Shown here piece after piece: positions 26,141-34,783 of a stretch of DNA of 64,000 nt. A program made the position numbers and the translations under genes. The notes beneath the pieces are model-generated. The model was given only the letters and a program-made list of their open reading frames with translations, did no database searches and was not told where the DNA came from. The stretch is from positions 248,001 through 312,000 of the forward strand of contig CAVRVD010000014.1 of NCBI GenBank assembly GCA_963724535.1, in the 5' to 3' direction. The first letter of the stretch is position 1. Each line of letters starts with the position of its first letter. The stretch comes from JADJPO01 sp963724535 (GTDB lineage Bacteria > Actinomycetota > Actinomycetes > Actinomycetales > Kineosporiaceae).

Positions 26141-29100
26141 ATGAGTGTCGACACCGCGGAGGACGCGGTGGCATCCGACCACCCTTCGTTGCACTCCGTA
26201 TGGAATCAGCTACAGGTCGTAGCGGTGATTCTGGTCCGGGACGACCCGGTCACCTTGCCTGCCGTCCGCGCCGCCCTCACGGCGCAGACCCGCTCGCCTG
26301 ACGAGATCGTCATCGTCGACCTCACCGAGGACGACCCGGTGACCGACGCGAGCGAGGGCGCCGAACCCCGGGATATCGCCGACGCGGTGCCCACCCGCAC
26401 CGTGCGGCTGCCCCGCCGGACCAGCGTGGCCGACGCGGTCGCCGCCGCGCTGGGCGATCCGCGCCCGCCCGGCCAGGTCGCCGAGGGCTCCGGTCAAGGC
26501 GACGTCCGGGGCAGCTGGATCTGGCTGCTCACCAACGACAGCGCCCCCGAACCCGCCGCCCTGCGCCGACTCCTGAGCGCCGTCGAGACCTCCCCGTCGG
26601 TCGTGGTGGCCGGCTGCAAGCAGGTGGAGTGGCGCGACCGGGAACGGCTGCGCGACGTGGGGCTCGGCCTGAGCTGGCTGGGGGCCGTGGTCACCGGGCT
26701 GGACCGGGGCGAGCTCGACCAGGGCCAGCAGGACGCTCGCAGCGACGTCCTGGCCGTCTCGCTGCCGGGGATGCTGGTGCGCCGCGACGTCTGGCGGGCC
26801 CTGGGCGGACCCGACCCGGAGCTGCGCAGCGCACGCGCCGAGATCGACCTGTGTCGCCGGGCCCGGCTGCGTGGTCATCGGGTCGTGGTGGTGCCGGGGG
26901 CGGTGATGGTGAGCGCGGCCACGGCCGACGTCCGCGACGAGCGCCACGACGCCCTGCTGCTGCGCCTGGCCTGGACCCCGGTGCTGCTGCTGCCGCTGGC
27001 CGTGCTGTGGTCGGTGCTGGCCGGTGCCGGCCGGGCCCTGTCCTGGCTGATCCTCAAGCAGCCCGGTCGCAGCCTGGTCGAACTCGCGGTGCTCGTCGAG
27101 GTGCTCGGTCGGCCGCTTCGCTGGTGGCGGGTCCGGCGGCGGCTGCGCCGGGGGGCCACGGTGCCCACCCGGACCCTGCGACCGCTCGGCCCCGGTCTGC
27201 GTCCGCTGCTGCGGCAGCGCCGGGACGAGCTGGCCGCCTGGATCCACCCGTCGGCGCGCCGAGGACCGGCGGCCACCTCCCGGGTGCGTCGGCGCGCCGT
27301 CCGATCGGTGTTCGCCCTGCTGCCGGCGCTGGTGCTGGGTCTGGCTGTCGGGCTCGCCGCCGGCCGTCACCTGCTGGCCACCGACGGCGCCGTGGTCTCG
27401 GCCTACCTGTCCCCGATGCCGGCGGGGGCCGGCGAGCTGTGGCGGACCGCGACCAGCTCCTGGCGCCCGCTCGGGATCGGCGCGGCGGCCGCCGGCGACC
27501 CGCTGGGCGGGCTGCTCGCCGTCCTGTCCTGGCCCCTCGGCGGCGACCCGGGCCGGCTGGTCGCCGTGCTGCTGCTCGGTGGCCCGGCGCTGGCCGCGGT
27601 CAGCGCCTGGACGGCGGCCAGCGGGCTGCGCCGCAGTCTTGCCGTCCGCGGCTGGACGGCGTTGGTGTGGGCCGCCGCACCGCCGTTGCTGGCCGCGTGC
27701 CTGACCGGCCGCCCGGGGGCGGTGCTCGTGCACCTGCTGCTCCCGCTGCTGGTGCTGGCCCTGGTCCGCTCACTGGCCTGGGGGTCGATCACGGCGGCCG
27801 CCGGCGCCGGCCTGCTGCTCACCGGGATTCTGGCGGCAGCGCCGGGCCTGGCTGTGCCGGCGGCCGCGGTGCTGCTCATCGCCGCCGCGCTGGCCGCGGG
27901 GGCCAGCGCGGCGCTGCCGCAGGCTCGGTTGGCGGGCTGGCGCCGCCTGCCGCTGGCCGCACTGGTCGCGTTGGTGCCGGCCGTGGTGCTGCTGCCGTGG
28001 TGGGTGGCGGTGGCCCGGACCCCGCGGCTGCTCGCCGCCGACCCGGCGGCCGGCTGGACCGCTCCGGTGGGACCGGAGCAGGCCTGGTGGCACTTCGCCG
28101 CCGTGCCCGAGGGCCCGCCGGTGGCGTTGAGCCTGCCGCCGGCCCTGGCCGATCGGCTGGACGACCTGCTCGGCGCGGGCGGTCAGCTGGCGGCCGCGCT
28201 GACCTCGCCGACCACGGCGCAGGTGCTGGCCACCCTGCTGGTGGCGCCGGTCGGTGTGTTCGCGCTCATCGGGCTGTTCCGGCTGCGGGGTCCGGCGGCC
28301 GTCGCCCTGGCCGGCTGGCTGAGCGCGCTGCTGGCGCTGGTCGCCGCCGGTGTCGGTGAGCGGCTGGTGGTCGGCGACGGGCGGCTGTGGCCCGGACCCG
28401 CTCTGTCCGTGCTGCTCGCCGGCCTGATGGTCGCCGCGGTCACCGGCGGGCCCATGCTGAGCCGTCGGCTCCGAACGATGCGCCCGTCGCGGCGGCGCCT
28501 GACCGCCGTCCCGGTGGCCCTGGCCCTGACCGTCGGGCCGGTGCTCGCGCTGGCGGGTCTCGCCGCCCAGGGCGCCAGGCCGCTCACCCCGACCACCGTG
28601 CAGCGCACCGAGGCCGACGTGTTGCCCGCCGTCGCGGTCGCTGAGGCCCGCGGGCCCGGCGCGGCCCGCACCCTGGTCCTCGGCGTGGACCGGAGCGCCG
28701 GCGACGGGCAGGTGCGATGGGCCCTGTACCGGGACGGCGGGCCGCGGTTCGGCGCGGACTCGGCGGCCCGCCGGACCGCGGCCGACCGCCCGGCGGACAC
28801 CCAGCCGCAGACCGCCGACGTGGTGGTCCCGGTGGTCGCCGCGATGCTGTCCGACAGTGGTCAGGACGAGCGCGCCGCGCTTGCCGACCTCGCCGTCGGC
28901 ACCATCATCCTGCTGCCCCCGCTCGACACCTCCGCGGAACAGGCCCTGGACGCCGCTCCCGGGTTGGTCCGGGTCACCGTCTCCGGCGCTGAGGCCATGT
29001 GGCGGGTGGAGCCGCCCGCGGACAGCGGGGCGGGCAGCCGCCCCGGCCGGGTCCGGGTCGTCAACGCTGCCGGTCAGGTGACCCAGGTGCTCGCTTCGGC

Positions 29101-29686
29101 GGCGCCGGACCGGGCCGACCGGGTGCGGGCCGTCCTTGAGGACGCCGAGGCGGGCCGGCGGCTGGTCCTGGCCGAGAGCGCCGACCCCGGCTGGACGGCC
29201 ACCCTGGACGGCGCGCCGCTGGTGCCGGCGACCGTGGACGACTGGGCCCAGGCGTTCGAGCTGCCCCGGCACGGCGGCGTGCTGGAGGTCGACCACCGCC
29301 CACGCCCGACCTGGACCGCGGGCCCGGCCTTCGCCTGGGCCTGGCGGATCGCCCTGGCCCTGGCCGTGCTGCTGGCGCTGCCGCTGCCCCGGGTGCGCCA
29401 GCGGATCGGCACCCCGATGCCGCCCACACTGAGCAGCCGCGTGCACCGACCGGTCCCGGACGGCCCGCAGGGCGACCTGCCCCGCCCGCCGCAGGTGTTC
29501 GACGTCGATCACCCCGAGACCGGCGAGGTCCGCCCGGTGTTCGCAGATGACCCGGTTCGTGGCGAGCCCGCCGACCACCAGCCCGCCGACGACCAGCCCG
29601 CCGACGACCAGCCCGCAGACGACCAGCCCGCAGACGACGGACCTGTCCGCAACGAGGTCGCCGACGACGAGGTGGAGCAGTCATGA
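26141..29686 (+). CDS. Large membrane-bound family 2 glycosyltransferase
   Basis: An 1181-residue protein. Residues about 20-260 form a GT2 domain (LQVVAVILVRDDPVTLPAVRAAL, WIWLLTNDSAPEPAAL, LPGMLVRRDVWRALGGPD). From about 280 to 840 there are some twelve to fourteen hydrophobic segments, then an extracytoplasmic domain to about 1075, one more membrane segment, and a cytoplasmic acidic tail. The tail ends in five copies of PADDQ-type pentapeptides from a 15-bp repeat (29567-29641). Such proteins sit beside whiB2 and a DUF5719 gene in many actinomycetes and probably transfer a sugar to an envelope polymer. ATG 26141 is chosen as the first start after the whiB2 stop; GTG 26168 is possible. The 3' end overlaps the next start by 4 bases. 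Confidence 0.82.
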   Translation: MSVDTAEDAVASDHPSLHSVWNQLQVVAVILVRDDPVTLPAVRAALTAQTRSPDEIVIVDLTEDDPVTDASEGAEPRDIADAVPTRTVRLPRRTSVADAVAAALGDPRPPGQVAEGSGQGDVRGSWIWLLTNDSAPEPAALRRLLSAVETSPSVVVAGCKQVEWRDRERLRDVGLGLSWLGAVVTGLDRGELDQGQQDARSDVLAVSLPGMLVRRDVWRALGGPDPELRSARAEIDLCRRARLRGHRVVVVPGAVMVSAATADVRDERHDALLLRLAWTPVLLLPLAVLWSVLAGAGRALSWLILKQPGRSLVELAVLVEVLGRPLRWWRVRRRLRRGATVPTRTLRPLGPGLRPLLRQRRDELAAWIHPSARRGPAATSRVRRRAVRSVFALLPALVLGLAVGLAAGRHLLATDGAVVSAYLSPMPAGAGELWRTATSSWRPLGIGAAAAGDPLGGLLAVLSWPLGGDPGRLVAVLLLGGPALAAVSAWTAASGLRRSLAVRGWTALVWAAAPPLLAACLTGRPGAVLVHLLLPLLVLALVRSLAWGSITAAAGAGLLLTGILAAAPGLAVPAAAVLLIAAALAAGASAALPQARLAGWRRLPLAALVALVPAVVLLPWWVAVARTPRLLAADPAAGWTAPVGPEQAWWHFAAVPEGPPVALSLPPALADRLDDLLGAGGQLAAALTSPTTAQVLATLLVAPVGVFALIGLFRLRGPAAVALAGWLSALLALVAAGVGERLVVGDGRLWPGPALSVLLAGLMVAAVTGGPMLSRRLRTMRPSRRRLTAVPVALALTVGPVLALAGLAAQGARPLTPTTVQRTEADVLPAVAVAEARGPGAARTLVLGVDRSAGDGQVRWALYRDGGPRFGADSAARRTAADRPADTQPQTADVVVPVVAAMLSDSGQDERAALADLAVGTIILLPPLDTSAEQALDAAPGLVRVTVSGAEAMWRVEPPADSGAGSRPGRVRVVNAAGQVTQVLASAAPDRADRVRAVLEDAEAGRRLVLAESADPGWTATLDGAPLVPATVDDWAQAFELPRHGGVLEVDHRPRPTWTAGPAFAWAWRIALALAVLLALPLPRVRQRIGTPMPPTLSSRVHRPVPDGPQGDLPRPPQVFDVDHPETGEVRPVFADDPVRGEPADHQPADDQPADDQPADDQPADDGPVRNEVADDEVEQS
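29567..29641 (+). repeat. 15-bp coding tandem repeat, five copies
   Basis: Five units of the form CCCGCCGACGACCAG lie end to end (29567, 29582, 29597, 29612, 29627), differing by one to three bases. They encode Pro-Ala-Asp-Asp/His-Gln repeats in the acidic tail of the large glycosyltransferase. Confidence 0.92.
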
Positions 29687-31305
29687 CCCGCCGGTTCGCG
29701 CCCGGCGTCCTGGGGGTCGGGCTGCTCCTCGCCGCGGTGGCGGGAGCCGTCGGCGCCGAGGCGATACCCGCCGAGGAGCTGCCCGAGCCGCTGCTCTGGC
29801 AGCTTCCGGTCTCGGTCTCGGTGCCGGTCAGCGTCTGCCCCGGGCCGCAGACGCTGCTCGTCCCCGACGGCTCCCGGCCGGTGCCGCCGCCCGGACCGGT
29901 AGTGGTGGCCGCGGTGGCCACCGGGTCGGCCGTACTCGGAGGGCTCGCCGCCCCGCAGGCTGGTGAGGCCCCGGCTCCCGCGAGCCCGACAACCCTGGGC
30001 GGGAACGGATCCCGGGACGGTGCCGCAGCCGCCGGACTGGCCAGCGTGGCCCGGTCCACGGCCGGCGGGGTGCTCTTCGACGTCGCACGGACCGGGCCGG
30101 GTCGGCCAGCGCCGGCCGCCTCCGCCGTCCAGGCCGGGCTGGCCACCGACGGCGACCTGCGCGGCCTGACCGCGGCCAGCTGCATCCCGGCGGCGCCGAG
30201 CAGCTGGCTGGTGGCCGGTGGCAGCACCGACGGCGAACGCTCTCGGCTGGTGCTGAGCAACCCCACGGCCACCCCTGCCCTGCTCGACGTGATCGTGCAC
30301 GGCCGGGATGGTGTGGTCAAAGCCCCTGTCGGAGAGGGGATCGTGGTTCCGCCCGGCGGGCAGCAGGCGCTGTACCTGGAGGCCGTGGCACCCGGCTTGG
30401 ACGCCCTTGCGGTCGAGGTGTCGGCGCGCACCGGGCGGGTCGCCGCCTCACTGCAGCACTCCCGGGTGCTCGGCTTCACCCCGGGGGGTGTGGCCGACGT
30501 GACCCCGTCTGCGCCGCCGAGCCAGACGCAGCTGGTGCCCGGGGTGGTCGTGGCCGCCCCCGGCCGGACGAGCGTGCGGGTCGTCGTGCCGGGCGCCGAG
30601 GAGGCCGTGGTCAGCATCGCCGTGGTGGCCGAGGACGCCGCCGCCCCCAGCGCCGGTACCGAGGGCGACTCCGAGCTGAAACCTGTTCAACCACAACCGA
30701 TCGTGACTACGGTCGGGCCGGGAGCAGTTGCTGACGTGCCGCTCACCGACCTGCCGGATGGCCGCTACGTGGTGGTGGTCACCACCGACGTGCCGGTGGT
30801 CGCCGCCGCCCGGATCACCCTCACCGCCGACGGCGGTGAGCTGGCCGGCACGCCCGGGGCGCTCGGGCGCACCGTGCCGCCGTCCGAGCTGGCCTGGGCC
30901 GCCTCCACCGGCCCGTTGAGCGGGTCGGTGGCGATCGCCGTCCCGCGGTTCGAGGCCTCCTCCCCGACGACGACCGCGACCCTGCTGCTTGCTGCACCCG
31001 TCGCCCCGGCCCGGGCCCGGCTGCGCGAGGTCGCGCAGACCGGCGCGGCCGGTGCGGAGGTAGACCTCGAGCTGGCCGCCGGCACGGTGCAGCTGCGGCA
31101 GCTTCCGGGAAGTGTCGCGGCGGTCCTGATCGACGGCGCCGGTGAACCGGGCGGCGGTGGTCCGCTGGTGGCGGCGCTGCTGCTGCAGGCGCAGGACGAC
31201 GCCGGTCCGCTGCTCGATGTGGTGCCGCTGCTGCCGGGACCGCCCGCCGAACAGCCCGCGCCGCAGGTGATCCAGGACGATCGGCTCGGGATCGGCAGTG
31301 GCTGA
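29683..31305 (+). CDS. DUF5719 family exported protein
   Basis: A 540-residue protein with an N-terminal signal or anchor segment (residues 9-28, VLGVGLLLAAVAGAVGAE) and a long extracytoplasmic beta-rich region. The repeating pattern LVLSNPTATPALLDVIVHGRDG, VPPGGQQALYLEAVAPGLDALAVEV, and later VVVTTDVPVVAAARITL resembles the DUF5719 proteins found directly after this glycosyltransferase in other actinomycetes. ATG 29683 overlaps the upstream stop by 4 bases, so the two proteins are made together and probably act as one membrane complex. No enzyme motif is visible. The ends of this gene and of the convergent zincin gene are only 6 bases apart. Confidence 0.8.
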   Translation: MTRRFAPGVLGVGLLLAAVAGAVGAEAIPAEELPEPLLWQLPVSVSVPVSVCPGPQTLLVPDGSRPVPPPGPVVVAAVATGSAVLGGLAAPQAGEAPAPASPTTLGGNGSRDGAAAAGLASVARSTAGGVLFDVARTGPGRPAPAASAVQAGLATDGDLRGLTAASCIPAAPSSWLVAGGSTDGERSRLVLSNPTATPALLDVIVHGRDGVVKAPVGEGIVVPPGGQQALYLEAVAPGLDALAVEVSARTGRVAASLQHSRVLGFTPGGVADVTPSAPPSQTQLVPGVVVAAPGRTSVRVVVPGAEEAVVSIAVVAEDAAAPSAGTEGDSELKPVQPQPIVTTVGPGAVADVPLTDLPDGRYVVVVTTDVPVVAAARITLTADGGELAGTPGALGRTVPPSELAWAASTGPLSGSVAIAVPRFEASSPTTTATLLLAAPVAPARARLREVAQTGAAGAEVDLELAAGTVQLRQLPGSVAAVLIDGAGEPGGGGPLVAALLLQAQDDAGPLLDVVPLLPGPPAEQPAPQVIQDDRLGIGSG

Positions 31306-31311
31306 GCCGGT

Positions 31312-31728
31312 TCAGCCGTCGTGGCCGTATCTCGGGTCGATCTGCTCCGGGGTCAGCCCGACCAGATGGGCGACCTGTTCGACCACGACGTCGAAGACCA
31401 GTGCGGAGACCTCCCGCTCCGGACCGGCCCGGGTCTCCACCGGGCGGCGGTAGACCACGATCCGGTGCGGTAGCTCACCGACCTCGGGGAAGTACCGGCC
31501 GAGCGGCACCTCGCCGTGCTCCCAGGGTGAGGGGTCGGACGGCGGTACGTCCTCGACAGCGAACTCCACGCCGTCCAGCTCGTCGGACCAGCGCCGCTCG
31601 AGGCGCTCCACGGCGTCCAGGACGGCGTCGTCGAAGCGGTCCGAGCGGCTGCGCCAGGCCGGCACGGTGCGCGGCATGAGCGGTCCCCGCAGCCCGCGAC
31701 CGTGGCGGTCGCGGCGGGATCGGGACAC
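31312..31728 (-). CDS. Zincin-like metallopeptidase-family protein with degenerate zinc motif
   Basis: A 138-residue protein of the small zincin family (PF06262 type), always near DUF3499 and manB in actinomycetes. The core RFDDAVLDAVERLERRW, VEFAVEDVPP and PHRIVVYRRPVE is clear. Where active members have HExxH before a (F/V)GL motif, this one reads EQVAH followed by LVGL: the first His and the Glu are replaced, and only the last His remains. It is therefore unlikely to hydrolyse peptides by the usual mechanism. GTG 31728 is preceded at six bases by TAGCCT. It shares a 74-base divergent region with the DUF3499 gene, which has its own leaderless hexamer facing the other way. Confidence 0.82.
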   Translation of the reverse strand: MSRSRRDRHGRGLRGPLMPRTVPAWRSRSDRFDDAVLDAVERLERRWSDELDGVEFAVEDVPPSDPSPWEHGEVPLGRYFPEVGELPHRIVVYRRPVETRAGPEREVSALVFDVVVEQVAHLVGLTPEQIDPRYGHDG

Positions 31729-31734
31729 CGGGCA

Positions 31735-31740
31735 AGGCTA
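31735..31740 (-). promoter_or_regulatory. Leaderless -10 hexamer for the zincin gene
   Basis: TAGCCT on the minus strand, six bases before GTG 31728. Confidence 0.6.
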
Positions 31741-31789
31741 TCCGGCGCGCCGTCGGGTCGTGGTGATGGTGGGCGGGTGATTCGCCCGG

Positions 31790-31795
31790 TAGCCT
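31790..31795 (+). promoter_or_regulatory. Leaderless -10 hexamer for the DUF3499 gene
   Basis: TAGCCT, seven bases before GTG 31803. Same hexamer as the divergent one at 31735-31740. Confidence 0.6.
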
Positions 31796-31802
31796 CCCGC
31801 CC

Positions 31803-32183
31803 GTGGGTGCTGCGCGGTTGTGCTCGAGAGCGGCATGCGGGCGCCCTGCGATGTCCACCCTCACCTACGTCTACGCCGACTCCACCGCCGTTCTCGGGCC
31901 GCTGGCCAGCCATGCTGAGCCGCACTGCTATGACCTGTGCAGCGCCCACGCCGAACGGCTGACCGCACCCCGTGGGTGGGAGGTGGTGCGGCTGGCCCCG
32001 GACCTGATCGAGCAGGCCGGGCCGTCGCACGACGACCTGCTGGCCCTGGCCGACGCCGTCCGGGAGGCCGCGCGGGTGCCGGTCGAGCCGGAGCTGGTGC
32101 CGGCACCGCCGCGCGAGGGGTCTTCCCTGGAGATCGGCCGGCGCGGGCACCTGCGGGTGTTGCGCGACCCTGACGCCGTCTGA
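31803..32183 (+). CDS. DUF3499 family protein
   Basis: A 126-residue protein of a family found only next to manB in actinobacteria (homologue of mycobacterial Rv3258c by position and sequence). The start reads CSRAACGRPAMSTLTYVYADSTAVLGPLA, followed by HAEPHCYDLCSAHAERLTAPRGWEVVRL. The pattern of Cys and His (CSRAAC, then CYDLC...H) suggests a small zinc-binding fold, but no function is known. The C-terminus LEIGRRGHLRVLRDP is basic and conserved. GTG 31803 is supported by the -10 at 31790. It is followed by a 235-base stretch that holds a 16-bp tandem repeat before the zinc-ribbon gene. Confidence 0.85.
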   Translation: MGAARLCSRAACGRPAMSTLTYVYADSTAVLGPLASHAEPHCYDLCSAHAERLTAPRGWEVVRLAPDLIEQAGPSHDDLLALADAVREAARVPVEPELVPAPPREGSSLEIGRRGHLRVLRDPDAV

Positions 32184-32187
32184 GCCG

Positions 32188-32226
32188 CCCGGCCACCGTG
32201 CATCCCGGCCACCGTGCATCCCGGCC
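32188..32226 (+). repeat. 16-bp tandem repeat, 2.4 copies
   Basis: The unit CCCGGCCACCGTGCAT occurs at 32188-32203 and 32204-32219, followed by the first seven bases again. It lies just after the DUF3499 stop, in non-coding sequence. Confidence 0.88.
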
Positions 32227-32418
32227 CACCGGGGGGATCACGACCGCACCGGACGCTGACCCGAACAGCGGTCCCCGTCGGGCCGACGGACGGGCGGTGT
32301 GGTGTCCGGTTCGCCGCGACACTCCCGGTGCTCAACTCCGAGGCAACCTGAGTCGAGTCATCAAGGGTCACTCGAACGGCGCCCGCACTGCGCCACCTGC
32401 GTGGAGGAGATCCCCCAG

Positions 32419-32802
32419 ATGCCGGTCCCGACCCAGGCCGCCCGCTCCACCCGTTCCACCCGCCCCAGCACCCGTCCCGTTGCCACCCGCACCACCCGGC
32501 CGTCCGGCAGCCGTCCACCGGCCCCTGGAACCACCTCACCCCGCACGCCGTCCGGCCGTCGCTCGCGGGCCCGGACCGAGATCACCCACCCGCCGCTCGG
32601 GTCGCTGACCCAGCGCGAGCTGCGCAGCGACGCGAGCTGCGCCGGCTGCGGCTCGATCCACGTCACCCGGCTGTCGATGAACCTCACCGACGGCACCCCG
32701 GTCGACTTCACCAGCTGCCACCATTGCGAGCACCGGACCTGGCAGCATGCCGGCGCGGTGCTGACCCGCGACGGCGTCCTGGACCGCACCCGCAAGCTCT
32801 GA
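32419..32802 (+). CDS. Small zinc-ribbon protein upstream of manB
   Basis: A 127-residue protein. The first 65 residues are disordered and rich in Thr, Ser, Pro and Arg. The last 50 form a zinc ribbon: CAGCGSIHVTRLSMNLTDGTPVDF then CHHCEHRTW, a CxxC-x(n)-CxxC pair with two beta strands between. ATG 32419 has GGAGGAG eight bases upstream. Proteins of this kind sit between DUF3499 and manB in several actinomycetes; the fold suggests nucleic-acid or protein binding, but no role is known. The mRNA probably has its own promoter in the 235 bases upstream. Confidence 0.72.
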   Translation: MPVPTQAARSTRSTRPSTRPVATRTTRPSGSRPPAPGTTSPRTPSGRRSRARTEITHPPLGSLTQRELRSDASCAGCGSIHVTRLSMNLTDGTPVDFTSCHHCEHRTWQHAGAVLTRDGVLDRTRKL

Positions 32803-32900
32803 TGCAGTCGCGCCACCGACGTGCGTCGATGAGCGCGAGGTGGGCCGGGGAAAACTGCCGGCCAGGTCGCCGAACCGGGCGAAGGTGGTGATCTCCCCGG

Positions 32901-32906
32901 TACGGT
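32901..32906 (+). promoter_or_regulatory. Leaderless -10 hexamer for manB
   Basis: TACGGT, six bases before GTG 32913, without a ribosome-binding site. Confidence 0.55.
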
Positions 32907-32912
32907 CGGCGG

Positions 32913-34436
32913 GTGACGAAGTCGCACCCGCCGTCCGCCGCAGCGACGAGCACCACGGCGCAGTCCCCACCGCATCCGGCCGGACCGCACCCGGTCCGTG
33001 ACCTGAGCGCGGTGGTGAAGGCCTACGACATCCGCGGACTGGTTGGTGACCAGCTCGACACCGACGTCGCGTGGGCGCTCGGCGCGGCCTTCGCCGAGGA
33101 GGTGGCCCAGGCCGGCGACGTCCCCGGCGGGGCCGCGAGCCGCCGGGTGGTCGTCGGCCACGACATGCGCCCGTCCTCGCCTGAGCTGTCCTCGGCCTTC
33201 GCCGACGGGGTTGCCGGGCGCGGCCCGGACGTCGTGCTGATCGGTCTGTGCAGCACCGACGGCCTCTACTACGCCAGTGGTGCGCTGGACGCGCCCGGCG
33301 CCATGTTCACCGCCTCGCACAACCCGGCCGCCTACAACGGGATCAAGCTGTGCCGTGCCGGGGCCCGCCCGATCGGCCAGGACACCGGCCTGGCCCGGAT
33401 CCGGGAGCGGGCCGAGGAGCTGCTGGCCCAGGGAGGGCGCGAGCCGCGGTCCGGGACCGCCGCCGGCGCCGTCACCACTGCCGACCAGCTCGCCGGGTAC
33501 GCCGCGCACCTGCGCTCACTGGTCGACCTGTCCACGATCCGCCCGCTCACCGTCGTCGTCGATGCCGGCAACGGCATGGCCGGGCTGACCACTCCGGCGG
33601 TGCTCGGCACCGCTGCCGGGCTGGGCCCGTTGCCGTTGACCGTCCTTCCGTTGTACTTCGAGCTGGACGGCACGTTCCCCAACCACGAGGCCAACCCCCT
33701 GGAGCCGGAGAACCTGCGCGACCTGCAGGCCGCCGTCATCGCTGAGGGGGCCGACCTGGGGCTCGCCTTCGACGGCGACGCCGACCGGTGCTTCGTCGTC
33801 GACGAGCACGGCCGTCCGGTCACCCCGAGCGCGGTCACCGCGCTGGTGGCCCGTCGCGAGATCGTCAAGGAGCGCGCCGCCGGCCGGGAGGCGACGGTGA
33901 TCCACAACCTGATCAGCTCGCGCGCCGTCCCGGAGGTGATCGCCGAGGCCGGCGGGACGGCGGTGCGCACCCGGGTCGGTCACTCGTTCATCAAGGCCGA
34001 GATGGCCAGCCACGACGCGGTCTTCGGCGGCGAGCACTCGGCGCACTACTACTTCCGCGACTTCTGGTTCGCCGACACCGGCATGCTCGCCGCCCTGCAC
34101 GTGCTGGCCGCCCTCGGTGAGCAGGACGGCCCGCTGTCGGAGCTGGCCGCCGACTACGAGCGGTACGTGGCGTCCGGTGAGATCAACTCTCGGGTGGACG
34201 ACGTGGACGCGGCCACCGCGCGGGTCGCGGCGGCGTTCGCGGACCGCTCTGGGGTCGAGGTGGATCGCCTGGACGGGCTGACCGTGGCCGCCCCGGCGTC
34301 CGGGTGGTGGTTCAACCTGCGGCCGAGCAACACCGAGCCGCTGCTGCGGCTGAACGCCGAGGCGGGTGACGAGGCCACGATGGAGACGCTGCGCGACGAG
34401 GTGCTGGCCCTGGTCCGCATCGGTCCGGGGGGCTGA
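32913..34436 (+). CDS. manB: Phosphomannomutase/phosphoglucomutase
   Basis: A 507-residue alpha-D-phosphohexomutase that interconverts mannose-6-P and mannose-1-P (or the glucose pair), supplying GDP-mannose for envelope glycans. All four active-site loops are present: TASHNPAAYNG with the phosphorylated Ser at residue 135, DGDADR at 287-292 (metal), GGEHSAHY (sugar), and RPSNTEPLLRLN near the C-terminus (phosphate). The first 30 residues are an Ala/Pro/Ser-rich extension before the usual VVKAYDIRGLVG start. The neighbours (DUF3499, SIS protein) match the mycobacterial manB locus, though no manA follows here. Start GTG 32913 rests on the leaderless hexamer. Confidence 0.93.
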   Translation: MTKSHPPSAAATSTTAQSPPHPAGPHPVRDLSAVVKAYDIRGLVGDQLDTDVAWALGAAFAEEVAQAGDVPGGAASRRVVVGHDMRPSSPELSSAFADGVAGRGPDVVLIGLCSTDGLYYASGALDAPGAMFTASHNPAAYNGIKLCRAGARPIGQDTGLARIRERAEELLAQGGREPRSGTAAGAVTTADQLAGYAAHLRSLVDLSTIRPLTVVVDAGNGMAGLTTPAVLGTAAGLGPLPLTVLPLYFELDGTFPNHEANPLEPENLRDLQAAVIAEGADLGLAFDGDADRCFVVDEHGRPVTPSAVTALVARREIVKERAAGREATVIHNLISSRAVPEVIAEAGGTAVRTRVGHSFIKAEMASHDAVFGGEHSAHYYFRDFWFADTGMLAALHVLAALGEQDGPLSELAADYERYVASGEINSRVDDVDAATARVAAAFADRSGVEVDRLDGLTVAAPASGWWFNLRPSNTEPLLRLNAEAGDEATMETLRDEVLALVRIGPGG

Positions 34437-34451
34437 GGAGGTCCGTCGGTC

Positions 34452-34491
34452 GGGCATCTGTTCGAGGGCATCTGTTCGAGGGCATCGTCGA
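34452..34491 (+). repeat. 14-bp tandem repeat between manB and the Trm112-like gene
   Basis: GGGCATCTGTTCGA occurs at 34452-34465 and 34466-34479, with a degenerate third copy to 34491. Non-coding, in the 102-base gap between manB and the next gene. Confidence 0.85.
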
Positions 34492-34538
34492 AGGCGTATC
34501 GGCAGGACACGCGAACCGCCTGCCGTCTGGAGGTAACG

Positions 34539-34778
34539 ATGGGTCAGGATGGGTCCGTGCCACACGTGTCGGGGCGAACCATCGAGGGGTGGGTGCGGGA
34601 GATCCTGCGCTGCCCGGCGTGCCGCGGAGTGCTGCGGGACGGCATCAGCGAGCCGGGCGGGGACGGCAGCCGTCACCCGGAGCTGCACTGCACGGTCTGC
34701 CGGCTGGGGTTCCGGGTCGATGACGGCATCCCGGTGCTGTTGGTCGACGAGGGTCGCCCGATCGAGGCGGAGGAGTAG
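34539..34778 (+). CDS. Trm112-like zinc-binding protein
   Basis: A 79-residue protein of the Trm112/UPF0434 family. LRCPACRGVLRDG and LHCTVCRLGFRVDDGIPVLLVDEG give two CxxC pairs and the IPVLL segment that define the fold. Eukaryotic Trm112 activates methyltransferases; the bacterial role is not settled, and this position between manB and the SIS protein is conserved in actinomycetes. ATG 34539 has GGAGGT four bases upstream; GTG 34557 is a shorter alternative. It is followed after 5 bases by the SIS gene, so both are co-transcribed. Confidence 0.87.
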   Translation: MGQDGSVPHVSGRTIEGWVREILRCPACRGVLRDGISEPGGDGSRHPELHCTVCRLGFRVDDGIPVLLVDEGRPIEAEE

Positions 34779-34783
34779 CCGCG

